Below, one piece after another: positions 1 through 21,026 of a stretch of 27,987 bases of DNA (the stretch's first letter is position 1; the number at the start of each line of letters is the position of its first letter). A program made the position numbers and the translations under genes. The notes under the pieces are model-generated. The model was not told the origin of the DNA and did not search any database. It saw nothing but the letters and a program-made list of their open reading frames with translations. The stretch covers positions 35,671 through 63,657 of the forward strand of contig BLXT01001108.1 of the NCBI GenBank assembly GCA_019648995.1. The letters are read 5' to 3'. This DNA is from Plakobranchus ocellatus (taxonomy: Eukaryota; Mollusca; Gastropoda; Plakobranchidae).

Positions 1-40
1 TTTCTGGGTAGAGTTGCAAATTCTTCCAGTGTGTGTGACG

Positions 41-120
41 AGTGAGTGAGAGAGAGATAGAGATAGAGAGAGAGTGAGAGAGAGGGGGGGGAGGGGGAGG
101 AGAGAAAGGGGAGAAAGAGC
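41..120 (+). repeat. GA-rich polypurine tract
   Basis: Runs of GA and GAGAGATA pass into G-rich purine sequence that is almost free of pyrimidines. This is simple-sequence DNA that could form a triplex. No function is shown. Confidence 0.85.
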
Positions 121-581
121 GATGGGAAAAACGCGAGATCTAGGCAGTCGGAAAATTTAATGTAACAAGATATTAATGCAAAGCGGTAGAAATCAGTATG
201 ATTAGGCTTAGTGCAGATATCGGTAGCTAAGAATAAGATAAAGATAATGTGTAGGCTTATCGCAAAGCTATCGGTATGACTAAAGCTCAGATCAAACTTA
301 GCACTCAGCTTTTCAGCAAAGCTGCTTTACAAACAAACAGAATTAATCGGAACTATTGATATCTTGGCCGGAATTCTATATCTAGTTATCAGTCAAACCT
401 GATTTTCCAAGATAATCTTTTTTTTTTTTTCCAGGTGGACATTTGAACGATACCGGGTTATTTGGTAATCTACTGAAACCGCCCACAAAATCTTTGTTTA
501 CGTCGATAAGAGCACGGTTGGTTTGCATGCAGCAGACTTGAGGTTAGAGATCCAGAGATCCAGATCTAGACTATAAAAAGT

Positions 582-590
582 TAACTGTTG
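582..590 (+). promoter_or_regulatory. TATA-like box (candidate)
   Basis: TATAAAAAG is a good match to a metazoan TATA box, and would place a start site near 610-620. Other TATAAAA-like sites occur near 757 and 1021, so this assignment is weak. The distance to the first coding exon would require a spliced or long 5' UTR. Confidence 0.2.
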
Positions 591-625
591 AGAGAGAGAG
601 ACCGATAGTGAGTGCTTGGAAAGCC

Positions 626-654
626 ACAAGTGGAGTCGTTTAGCGACCACTTGT
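626..654. other. Short stem-loop downstream of the TATA-like site
   Basis: The arms ACAAGTGG and CCACTTGT pair. The pairing extends inward with TCG/CGA after a 2-base bulge and leaves a loop of about five bases. It could lie in the 5' UTR if transcription starts near 610. No function is known. Confidence 0.4.
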
Positions 655-1816
655 CAAGGCTGAGTTTAAACACAGTTAGATTCTAGATCTAGTCAAACAA
701 TCTGAAGTCGCCGAAAAGTTGACTGAGTACATCGGAGCACTAGATCTAGATAGATCTATAAAAATTCTGGCCACCCATGAAAATTAAATTCTAGATCTAG
801 ATTCTAACTCTGAGCTGACTCTAGATCTCTAGTCTCCACATCTAGATCTAGGCCTATAGATCTAGATTTAGGCCTATAGATCTAGATCTACTTTTGGGTA
901 CGTATACAAATCAAACAGATCGACCATACAAACTTTTAACTTATAACTTACCATCTTAGCTCTAGATCGAGATTAGATTCTTAATGATATATATTCTTGC
1001 CTCTAGATTAGATCTAAATCTATAAAAGAGTCCATTAAAATTCAAATTTTTGACAATAGTGTAAATTTAGAATAGGATCATATCTCAACATCTAGAATAG
1101 ATCTTAGATAGGCCCCTAATGTATCATTAAATCATTCTAATTTAAGCTCTCTTTTTTTTTTTTTTAAATATTTTAGCAAAAATTAGAGAAGCAGAAAAAA
1201 TTATAGATCTAGGCCTAGATCTAGAATCTATATAAATCAACTTAAAAGATAAATCATATAAAATTATTCATAAAAATGGAACTTAGAGAGCAGCTTTTTT
1301 TTGTTTTTCAGGATTATCTGGGAACTGGCCAAACAACTTGTAGATCCACCTTCATCAGCTATCCACGAAATGAAAAAAAACAAAAAAAGGATGTGCTGGG
1401 CATAAAACTGGAGATAACGTGTAAAAGTAGCACTATTTACATTATAACTTGGCCTGCAACCTCTTCATTTCATGGGTGGCTGATGAAGGTTTATCTAGAA
1501 CTTGCTAGGCCTGCTAGGCGAAGGTTTGATTAGATTTGTTGATAATCTAAGGCATAGGCATAAATCTAGATTTGTATGCTCCGGCAGTTGATAGTGGTCA
1601 TTATCTTGAACACATACCATAGTGTTTGGATGCAGCAAAACACTAAATTATTATACAAATAGTGCCAGAATTCAGCTGCTTTATTATCTTCATCTCAGTT
1701 GTATCAAGACTACAACTTAATTAATTAGATCCTTTCTTTTCAACACTTTAAAATTAACCCAAAGTTGACAATCCACAGGCTTTCAGCAATTGACATTTGA
1801 TTCACTTCTGTTGCAA

Positions 1817-12574
<10,758 letters not shown>

Positions 12575-12652
12575 CAGGCTAATCTTGAGGAAAAAAAATA
12601 CAGTGAAGTCCAGTCAAGTCCGACCTGGAGTCAAGAGTTTTATGATATTTTC

Positions 12653-12658
12653 AATAAA
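12653..12658 (+). terminator. Candidate poly(A) signal, proximal
   Basis: AATAAA lies 79 bases after the stop codon of the phospho-lyase gene, with T-rich sequence following from about 12680. It is the simplest candidate for the main cleavage signal. Later hexamers could give longer forms. Confidence 0.45.
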
Positions 12659-12700
12659 CTATTTGCACATTCAGAATTTAGGTTTTTCTTTTTTGTTTAT

Positions 12701-12825
12701 CCGGATCAAATCAAATTTATTGAAAATTCAAACCCTATTTTCTTTCACTGGTACTGTTGAGAGAGACAGAACAACACATAAAAAAGAAATAATGCACAAA
12801 AGGGCTAATACCATAGCCTGACATC
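12701..12825 (-). mobile_element. Possible 3' tail of a retroelement
   Basis: Read on the minus strand, the segment ends in AATAAATTTGATTTGAT, a tail style seen on several animal non-LTR retroelements. No protein-coding part remains. The call rests on this tail alone. Confidence 0.25.
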
Positions 12826-13836
12826 AAATAGGGTCTAGTGTGTTTTTTTGCTTATGGGCATTGGGATAAAGATTCAGTTAGGTTTTTTTGTTCACTCCAA
12901 GTCTTTATATGCAAAAGATTATCTTTCTTTTGCTATTTGAAATGGAGATTGGGCTTAATCAATACAAATTTTAGATGGACACGTATTAAATTTTCAACAT
13001 ACTCAACTACTGGTTCCTCATCATTCATCGCAAGGAACTTGAAAGTTCAGCTATTCATTTGCCCTCTCAGATGCTTGTAATATTTCCCAGGCCTTCATCC
13101 TCTATACATGTTTCCAAATTGTGCTGGTTGCTTTTACTAATTGTGAATATGTGTTATAGATATATACATGTTTATATATTTGCACCTGTTATCTTTGTTG
13201 AAAAGTTCTTTATAGCTCTTGCAAATTGTCATTGAAGATTATAAATGAATAACTCTCTGAAATTTGCACATTCTCACCCACTGGAGTTGAAATGTGCTAA
13301 AAAATGAACTTCTCTTATGTTTTGAACATTTTGCAGCAGATTGTCGGTGTCATTAACAAGTTGTGTTTCTCATCATCATGAGCATTTGTTTACCGAAAAA
13401 TATGCCAAACATAATTCAGTTTTCAAGTAGTTTGAATGATGGCATCATCTCTTTGTCTCACTCTCAATCTTTCCTTTTATAAGTCGAGTTGCGGTTCTGC
13501 ATGACTGACTTTACATGAGAACCATTACTGAAAGGAATGAAAACCTCGCACTTCTCTGTGTGGAGGAGTTTTATACATTATGAAACATTGAAAATGTTTA
13601 CTGTTTTGCTTTAATAGTTTGATTTAATCTCAGTGATTCAGATTCGCAACTCAACTCATTTTGTAAGACTGCTAAACTAGTGTCGCTTTTTGGGCTTCAT
13701 TAATTCTCAAACTCATGAATGCACAACTTTTCTTTGCTGTATAGTGCAAAGCCTCTTGTCAGGCTTTAACTAAAACCTGTTACACAAAGCTTTTGCACTT
13801 GGAGGGTTGGATGAGAAACTGTGTTACAAGCAGCTC

Positions 13837-13842
13837 AATAAA
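13837..13842 (+). terminator. Candidate poly(A) signal, distal
   Basis: AATAAA lies 1263 bases after the stop codon, followed by a GT/T-rich stretch at 13870-13905 of the kind found downstream of cleavage sites. The context is good, so it may define a long 3' UTR form. Confidence 0.35.
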
Positions 13843-14080
13843 AAGCTAGGGAAAGTGCACAAACAGGGTTTGCTTGTTTTGGGGTTGGTTTTTTTTTTTT
13901 TTGCATCTTTACTTTTTGCCCTCACTAACCAACTAAAGTCCAAACTATTTCATCATTGGATAATTAAAGTTATTTGCTTGTGAATGGACAAAATTCAAAC
14001 AAACAAACTATGGCCTCTCAGATTAAAAAAAAAAAAAGAACTAAATTACTTTGTCATTCGCCTTTCATTTGGAATGTTAC

Positions 14081-14083
<3 letters not shown>

Positions 14084-14125
<42 letters not shown>
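14084..14125. repeat. (AT)n microsatellite
   Basis: About twenty-one AT units, followed by a short CA-rich stretch to about 14145. Apparent Tyr-Ile repeat ORFs over it are artefacts. Confidence 0.95.
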
Positions 14126-14134
<9 letters not shown>

Positions 14135-14653
14135 ACATGTATATAATTTACATGCATAGCATATTTTGCCAAAAATGTCAGGCATAAAACATCGGAATAT
14201 TTGTATTGTATTATATTCTTTACTCTGTGTGACATAGAACAATATATCTTTTCATTGTCAGTTAACATGACGAAGGGGGAAAAAAGAAAGAAGAAGAAGG
14301 CAGATAGTTTGTGTGCAGATTGGAAGAGAAAATTGAATCGCAAAGAATGATTATTGCTCTTACTTTTGAAAATTAAGTTTTAAATAATATTCATTTTTTA
14401 TCAAGAATATTGTGATGTGATTCTGTACATAAATCACCTTTTTTTTCCTCGTGCAGTATCTTTTATCTTTTCACGTAATGAACATTTTGTTTTTAACCAA
14501 ATTCACTCGGATTCCATATTGCCTTGTTACAGTCAAACTGATATTGATATTCAAACTAGTGATTTTCATAATTTTTGTTCAGCTTTTGGTGCAAATTCCA
14601 TCAAAATACTCCAGTCATGTGTAATGTGTGTATATCTATTATGTAAATGAATG

Positions 14654-14783
14654 ATTAGTATTAACTCTTTCAAGGCCAGCTTTTTACATCTTATGTTGTG
14701 TTTTTATCAATGTTCTACTCAGCGTTAAATACGTAAATGGTTCAGTACTTTAGTATTAACTTGTGAAGGCCAGCTTTTTACAA
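14654..14783 (+). repeat. Pair of short direct repeats
   Basis: A 33-35-bp segment, TTAGTATTAACT...AAGGCCAGCTTTTTACA, occurs at about 14654-14688 and again at about 14751-14783, 97 bp apart. It is a short local duplication with a few differences. Confidence 0.6.
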
Positions 14784-14864
14784 TGTGGCAACAGAATTTT
14801 TAAAAAATTTTGTTTTCATTTGTTGCTTTTTTACAATTGTTGCACAATGTTGCTATTTGAAGAG

Positions 14865-15000
14865 AGGGAAAAGAAAGAGAGCAAGAGAGAGAGATAGACA
14901 GACAGACAGATAGACAAACCGTCTGATTTGGTTTTACTTTCCCTGAGTTGTCTTGAGATATTTTAGCAAAGGAGTGACACACGCACACACGCATGCACGC
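14865..15000. repeat. Mixed simple repeats
   Basis: A GA/GACA-rich stretch at about 14865-14912 and a CACACGCA-type stretch at about 14978-15004 run up to the following (AT)n array. Confidence 0.8.
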
Positions 15001-15004
15001 ACAT

Positions 15005-15006
<2 letters not shown>

Positions 15007-15062
<56 letters not shown>
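15007..15062. repeat. Long (AT)n microsatellite
   Basis: About twenty-eight uninterrupted AT units, the longest array in the window. It joins a purine/pyrimidine alternating CA-rich tract on its left. Confidence 0.95.
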
Positions 15063-15065
<3 letters not shown>

Positions 15066-15710
15066 TCTTTGTCAGTCCAGTCCCAAAAGAATAAAAAAGT
15101 TGCAAGTGACACATATTTTATTTTATATTTGACTACAATTCCTTTTTTTTTTCCTTCTTTGTTTCTGAAGATGGTCTACTTTTTCTACACACTTGTCAAA
15201 TGTTTCAAAATAAAGTGACAACCAGATGACATCAACTGGTTCTATAGTGAAACTCGTCTCTATAGTTTGGTAACTATAGGCTTAGTGTCGTCATTGCTCA
15301 GTTTTTATTATTCTACCATACCGCTGTTGTTGACATAAACTTTACTTATGTTACACAACTGATGATATAGTCTACACTTCAGATGTAAATCTAGTTCTTA
15401 TAGATGTTGGGAAAGGTAATGACATAAAGACGGGAGTCGCTGCAGCAAGGCTGATTTCCTAATACGATCAGTTTTTTGCAACCACTGCATTAATTACACA
15501 TAGTGACGAAATAAAGGGTGTAGCCCAGTGGCTTGTTAATAATAAGAATTAGCGTTGAGAGAGCAATGATATTTATTTGACAAACTTTTTTAGGGAGGCA
15601 TTGCAGCCTTGTTGCTCAAGTACAGCCATAGTGACTGACTTATATAATGCTTTAGGCTCTTAATTGTTTGTAGACAACTGTCTGTGAGAGGTATAAAGCA
15701 AAATATTTGA

Positions 15711-15954
15711 AAGACCGCAAGACAGAGGCGACTACAGTTTTTAGGACATGTTTGCAGACACGAGGATTTAGAACACTTTGCAATCACTGGAAAGATTGAA
15801 GGCAAACGCAGTAGAGGTAAACAGAGAATAACTTTCATTGAAAGTCTTAAGTCATGGGCAATAGGCAAGGGTAGCAGCAACTTTATAAGGTTAACTGAGA
15901 ATAGGTTTGAGTGGAGAAATGTGGTCGCTAATGTCTGTTCCAGACAAGGCACCT
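15711..15954 (+). mobile_element. 3' end of a non-LTR retrotransposon (LINE) reverse-transcriptase ORF
   Basis: An uninterrupted frame of about 81 codons starts KTARQRRLQFLGHVCRHE. It continues with ITGKIEGKRSRGKQRI and SLKSWAIGKG, and ends ENRFEWRNVVANVCSRQGT. The R-LQFLGH...EGKR-RGKQR...W...VANV...GT pattern is the standard C-terminal end of many animal endonuclease/reverse-transcriptase LINE ORFs. Upstream of 15711 the frame meets a TGA, so the copy is 5'-truncated, as is usual for LINEs. Where the family normally ends with a stop after GT, this copy reads directly into a 58-bp tandem array. Confidence 0.85.
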
Positions 15955-16180
15955 GCAGCCTCTTGTCGCAGTCCTGCTGTTTCACAAATCCAGCAATTCT
16001 CCTTGAGCTGCTGCAGCCTCTTGTCACAGTCCTGCTGTTTCACAAATCCAGCAATTCTCCTTGAGCTGCTGCAGCCTCTTGTCGCAGTCCTGCTGTTTCA
16101 CAAANNNNNNNNNNNNACAAATCCAGCATTTCTCCTTGAGCTGCTGCAGCCTCTTGTTGCAGTCCTCCTGTTTCAGTTGC
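15953..16180 (+). repeat. 58-bp tandem repeat with assembly gap
   Basis: Units starting CTGCAGCCTCTTGT begin at 15953, 16011, 16069 and 16144. The first two intervals are exactly 58 bp. The third is 75 bp because a run of N lies inside the unit. Units differ at only a few bases. Open frames on both strands through the array follow from the absence of stops in the unit, not from coding. Confidence 0.93.
16105..16116. other. Assembly gap (12 N)
   Basis: Twelve undetermined bases interrupt a repeat unit between CACAAA and ACAAATCC. The flanking bases overlap in content, so the gap probably hides collapsed repeat copies. The true length may differ from 12. Confidence 0.97.
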
Positions 16181-16227
16181 TGTGTCAAGCCAAGCTGAAG
16201 GTGAGAACCTGGCCATGCAGACATTAA

Positions 16228-16986
16228 TTGTGGAAGTAAAAATAATTAAAAAAAGAAAAACACAAAAAACTAGGTCAGCCAAGGCCTGATTTGAGCAGCG
16301 TTGTATAACTGGATATTTCTGGAGCCTGTGGCTCTTAGTAGGCAGATTTCATTGCTGCTTAGATTAGAATGGATATTTCAACAGCTCAGCTCAGCCCCAA
16401 GGCTTTAGGTATAAGTTCCTTCGGAGAAGCATCAGTGTATTTACAACATGATTTTGCTCGTTTTCATTTCGTTTTGATGATATCAAGTCGTTTGCATTTG
16501 GATGTTTCTGCAACTGGGCTGAATGTTTAATGAGATTTTCTTGTATGTGCCATTTTTTTCTCCCCCATTCTAATCACTGGCGTTAACTTTTTTTTTTTAA
16601 GCCTGGGTGTTTTTTTGTGGAAGTTCATGGCCCAAAGAAATGTTTTTTTCTGCAAACAGTGTAACGATGCTATGAGTGTTTTCTTTGCATTGAAACGTTT
16701 GACCAATTGATTTTGGTTTTTATATGAATTGTCATTCTATTTTTTTTTACTTGTTCTCCATCATTGTTCAACATTTTTGCTGGCTCCTGGTGAAGGGACA
16801 AAGTGCCTAACATTTACTGCAGATTTGTTAACCTTGTACTCACTGCATATTTGGGTAAAAAAAATTTTTTCAACAGAAACAGGGAGAACACAACTGTGAT
16901 GAAATAAGGCATAGCTATCTCATTTATACTGTTGTATATTTTTAGAAGTTTTTCACTTTTTAGTGGTCGTTGACCGTCAAAAGTTT
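16228..16986. other. Unassigned AT-rich DNA
   Basis: I see no gene, RNA or repeat family here. T runs are frequent. Confidence 0.6.
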
Positions 16987-17329
16987 GACAGGTCCAGAAT
17001 CTAATAGAAAAGCACTGGTGTTTTGTAGCTATTCCCATAACTGCACAATGCCCAACAGTCTCAGAATCTACGAAAAAATGCACTGGTATTTGTAGCTATC
17101 CCCATAAGTGCACAATGCCCAACAGTCTCGGAATCTATTAGGAAAGCACTGGTGTTTTGTAGCTATCCCCACAACTGTACAATCCCCAACAGTCTCAGAA
17201 TCTATTAGGAAAGCACTGGTGTTTTGTAGCTATCCCCATAACTGTACAATCCCCAACAGTCTTGGAATCTATTAGGAAAGCACTGGTGTTTTGTAGCTAT
17301 CCCCATAACAGTACAATGCCCAACAGTTC
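16987..17329. repeat. 67-bp minisatellite, five copies
   Basis: The sequence AACAGTCTCAGAATCTATTA (or a close variant) opens units at about 16987, 17054, 17121, 17188 and 17255, with a remnant at 17322. The period is exactly 67 bp throughout. The first two units are the most diverged and the last three nearly identical, which suggests growth at one end. Confidence 0.95.
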
Positions 17330-20300
17330 CAAGGCCTTGCTTAATAATATTTATGTATTGTCACCTGGAGGAGCAGAGTAAGACAAGCAAGCTGATTTGC
17401 CGGCATTAAAAATTCACAATTAAGTCAGCTAGAATTTTTTTTTTTTTTTCAAATACAATTTTTTTGTCAGAAAATGCTCAATGAGATTTTACAGTCCCTA
17501 GGCCTCTTATACTGAGGTACTTTGCTAGGCCACGGAGCTCTGCGATAATCGACTAGAAAAGTCCTGATACAAATTTAGTGATTTAGAACTAAAGATACTT
17601 AATCTCACTGGCTTTCTGATTCAGCAGTAATGATTTGATTCTGAATATTACAGATTATTATGAAAAATCACATACAGCAGATGTCCTGCTGAGTTAGAGC
17701 TGAAGCAAGTCTTATGAATATGAGGTAACTACTGCAGTCGTATCTCTTTAAATTTTTAACAGGGGCCCATCAATAAATTAATTTTTCTCTGGCATTGTTG
17801 GATACCATTTGTTACAATAATTGCTGCAAAAACATTTGTGTTATCATGGCCTGCTATAGTTCTAATACTATAGAGTTGTCAATTTTCAGATATTGTCACG
17901 CTTCATTATAGCAAGGTTTTTAAAAAGTTCAATTTGATTTAAAAAATATATTGAGATAACATTGAGCAGACATCTACTAATGTGTGCCTATTTGTGAGAG
18001 CTTTCTCTTAGGTTCTGCAAGATTTTCAAAATAAAGAGAAAGATATTTGATCACTCACACTTGATCTTGGTTTGTACTTCATTATACTGTGTGTGTGTGT
18101 GTTTCTTTTTTGTGTGTTTACATGGGAACTCTATTGTAATGATCTTGAGAAAGGGTAGGATTGAAACGAAACAAAATTTTGTTCTGAGGCATGATACAAA
18201 ATAAACACACTAGAAAGAAATGGCTTATGCAGTGTGTCCTCATATCTTTACCATTTCTTTTATCTTAGTGAAAAAATATTTCAATAGTTTGATATTTATT
18301 CATTGAAAATGATTTTGTTTACCCAAGCTAGATTGGAAACATAGACGTCTTGTCAGTGCACTTTCAATAAATTGACATGACAAGGGGTACTGGCATTATG
18401 TTGGTATAAGAGAAAGTCAATTCATCAAAATACAAAGAAAGAAAAACACTGTATTGTTTAACTCACTGAGTATACTGGGCTAAATTGTGCTGTTAATACT
18501 GTGCCACTGGCCTATTTTGAGATATTCTGAAAATGTGTCAAAGTATAAAAAAATACAGCTAGCTTTATGAAATTTAGTGTACTGATAATTTCATATTAGT
18601 ATTATAATCTGTAAAATTTTTATGTCTTTCTATAACTAATAGCTTTTTTCGTACATTTTTTAAAAAAGGCTGTATTTTCAATTTCAACCTTTTTTTTTTT
18701 TTTTTTGGCTCTCTACATTCAAAACCCTTTTGCACAAAACAAAGAATCTAAATCAAGATGTTAGATTCTGAAACTGAATAGGCCTAGGTGCACGCCAGTG
18801 ATGGAATACGTTACACAGATTCTAGTTCGATCTACAGAATGTAGGATGATGTGGCTGGATTTAGATCTAAAAAAAACACCATATAGAAATCTGATCTGTG
18901 TCTGTTTGTTTCTCTCTCGTATGAGCCATTCTTTCGCCCTCAAATGGTTTGACAAAAAGAAATTAATAAGATTGGAACAGTAATGGTCAGGAACACAAAG
19001 ACCATGTACACACAGTTTTTGAACTTTGTCGAATACGATAACCGAATACCAAGTATACAAAGTATTCGTACGCAGTGAGTTACGTTCATAAGAACTGTAG
19101 TGTTTTAAGTTTCCAAGTGAAAAAAATGCACTCTTGAAATTTAAGCAGACCCACCCTAAGAAAATTTTGTGTTTCTTAATAATTGGGTGGAAAGTCTACT
19201 CAGAGAAACTTTTATCGTGAGAGTTCGTGCAAGGATACTAATGAGATCAAAATTTGTTGAGAGAATATAGGACTAAATCCTCCAAGCCCTGAATCGCAGT
19301 CCCTACCATGGAATCAATTAAATATCTAGATTGTAATAATAACTACATTCCTGATCACCGGAAGCAAAAAAAAAAAAAAATTCTACCAAGCTTGCCCACT
19401 GGTTTACCCGTGATCAAATGCTGCATTTTATTGGATATAATAATTTTGTAGGCTTGGTCATCGGTGAACGGAGGCTAGATGCTCTGAAAAATTTTGTCAG
19501 AATTAGTTTATTGCCGGTTTGAGCTAAAAAAATTAATATAAATGAAGACGCATGCAGAATGTAGACATAGGTTGGAGTGCACTGCTAGTTTCAGTTATCT
19601 TCACAACATAAAGTAATTTATTGAAGGCATCATTCTGAAATCATTAGACAGCTTATGTCACATCAAGTTTTATCTGTAAATAAAAGTCAAGACCAAAATT
19701 TTTTGGAAAGATAAAATTTATAGAGGTAAAACATACCCATAAAATAAAATTCAGGTAAATAGTAAGTAAAATCACCACAATCTCCGTAATCGTATCACTT
19801 TCTTCTGATCTTTAAGTGGCAAATCCCTGGCTACTAAAGGTCAACACAATCACTATCAGACCTTAACTACAGTGCACATGAACAATGAAGCATACAAACT
19901 GGGTGCACTTTGAACCTAAAAGGTCATGATTTTAAAAACAATGTCAAAAAAGTAAAATCATCCTGCTCTTACAGATTCATATTGCATCAGTCAGTATTTG
20001 GTGAAACCATGAATATCAGACATAGCTCTGGTAGGTGATCTGCCTCAAATGTGACTAAACTAACAATAGGTGCGGTGTCACTTTCGATTTGAGAGAAAGC
20101 AGTTTTGGATGATATTTTGCTGAGTGAGAGAGGCTGACGCAAAAACTGACCTTCAGTTAAGCGCTATGGATTGTTTTTGTAACCATCTGCTAAAACTTTT
20201 TAAATTTCCTTACCATCATTCCACCCCCCCTGTAACAACATCATGAAAAATTGTGCATGGTATGGCTTTATGACATTTAAAACAAGAGGGAAATAAAACC

Positions 20301-20783
20301 TCCATAACTTCAGCTTACCTGAAACTGATCCTAATGGGTTGGATGTTGATGTGCATGAAACTTTTGAGAAAAATATTTTTAAATTTCAAGTAATGCTTCT
20401 CTTCATTTAAATGCTTTTCATTTTTTTTTTTTTTACTAAAAAAGGTCTGTGCAGTTTTCAAAGAAAGAAGTTTCATACTGACTCAATGACCCAAAATATT
20501 CAAATCCGACTTTCAGCTTCTATAGACTGGGTTCATGCTACATGACTTTTGGAATTTTACAAATGATCGTATACTTACAGCACATCTACTGCATTGTACA
20601 AAACAGACTTTTTAAATCTACTTTCACTTCACAAATAATTGTGATTGTAAACTGATGATACACTGACGTATCTATTACAAAACAGACTTCTTAAATCTAT
20701 TTTCACATCACAAATTAGTGTGATTGCAAACATCTCTTCACTGATGAATAGTATAAATAACAATCAATGATAACTAAGTCATG
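17330..20783. other. Unassigned intergenic DNA
   Basis: No gene is supported. The stretch contains a GT-rich repeat at about 18090-18103, long T runs at 17437-17450 and 18690-18708, a TAGATCTA-type site near 18863 and an imperfect 79-bp direct repeat at 20597-20731. Near 18.7-19.0 kb the + strand changes from T-rich to A-rich. Confidence 0.6.
20597..20731. repeat. Imperfect direct repeat, 79-bp spacing
   Basis: TACAAAACAGACTT...TTAAATCTA..TTTCAC..CACAAAT...TGTGATTG.AAAC occurs at 20597-20652 and 20676-20731 with a handful of substitutions, so it is an old local duplication. Confidence 0.75.
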
Positions 20784-21026
20784 TACTATAAAATATATGC
20801 ATGCATATGACTAGGTTAAAAAGAGATATCTGACAAAAAGAGACAAGACAATATTTAAATAATTCACAACATATATTAAAAGCAATCCAAATGAGGCATA
20901 GCTTACTATAAAATATATGCATGCATATGACTAGGTTAAAAAGAGATATCTGACAAAAAGAGACAAGACAATATTTAAATAATTCACAACATATATTAAA
21001 AGCAATCCAAATGAGGCATAGCTTAC
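20784..21026. repeat. Exact 120-bp tandem duplication
   Basis: Bases 20784-20906 and 20904-21026 are identical over 123 bp, with a period of 120 bp. No substitution separates the copies. This means either a very recent duplication or an assembly artefact. Confidence 0.97.

Larger units (their letters stand above)
572..1222. repeat. AGATCT / TAGATCTAGA palindrome cluster
   Basis: The hexamer AGATCT occurs fourteen times here: at 572, 685, 742, 752, 793, 823, 844, 858, 878, 884, 1010, 1099, 1205 and 1217. Many copies are extended to TAGATCTAGA. A 20-bp unit built around GGCCTATAGATCTAGAT is repeated in tandem at about 851 and 871. Chance would give less than one AGATCT in this length. It may be degenerate simple-sequence DNA typical of this genome, or a reiterated protein-binding site. 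The first is more likely. Confidence 0.75.
1..1816. other. Upstream region of the phospho-lyase gene
   Basis: No coding exon is supported here. The stretch opens with a GA-rich purine tract, then has TATA-like sites and a cluster of AGATCT palindromes up to about 1.22 kb. Pyrimidine-AG sequences that could serve as acceptors for a 5' UTR exon lie near 433-435, 1307-1311, 1778 and 1786. An 85-codon open frame at 1276-1533 has no recognisable protein character. One or more noncoding first exons probably lie here, but they cannot be placed from sequence alone. Confidence 0.5.
12575..15710. other. 3' flank / probable 3' UTR and intergenic DNA
   Basis: No gene is supported. The stretch begins as the 3' UTR of the phospho-lyase gene and contains AATAAA hexamers at 12653-12658, 13837-13842, 15209-15214 and 15510-15515, any of which could end the transcript. 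It also has a possible transposon tail near 12701-12825, two (AT)n arrays and mixed simple repeats around 14865-15000. T exceeds A on the + strand through most of it. Confidence 0.6.

Noticed and set aside
1276..1533. 85-codon frame upstream of the gene, starting MELREQ
   Set aside because: No conserved motif, not in frame with exon 1, and no good donor in the right phase. The pyrimidine-AG inside it is noted only as a possible UTR acceptor.
13974..14343. Open frames on both strands coding Tyr-Ile repeats over the AT array, and a similar one at 14800-15114
   Set aside because: They are translations of (AT)n microsatellites and have no other protein character.
15590..16027. 145-codon minus-strand frame, the longest in the middle of the window
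   Set aside because: It runs antisense to the LINE reverse-transcriptase fragment and through the 58-bp repeat. The + strand frame has the recognisable LINE motif.
15907..16282. Cys/Leu-rich frames through the 58-bp repeat, on both strands, across the N run
   Set aside because: The unit has no stop in several frames, so the ORFs are a repeat artefact.
16987..17329. Regular repeats that could be read as a CRISPR array (also 27461-27580)
   Set aside because: The units are contiguous tandem copies without unique spacers, in animal DNA.
18761..19060. Overlapping frames on both strands near 18.8-19.0 kb
   Set aside because: No conserved motif and no splice context. The length is within chance for this AT content.
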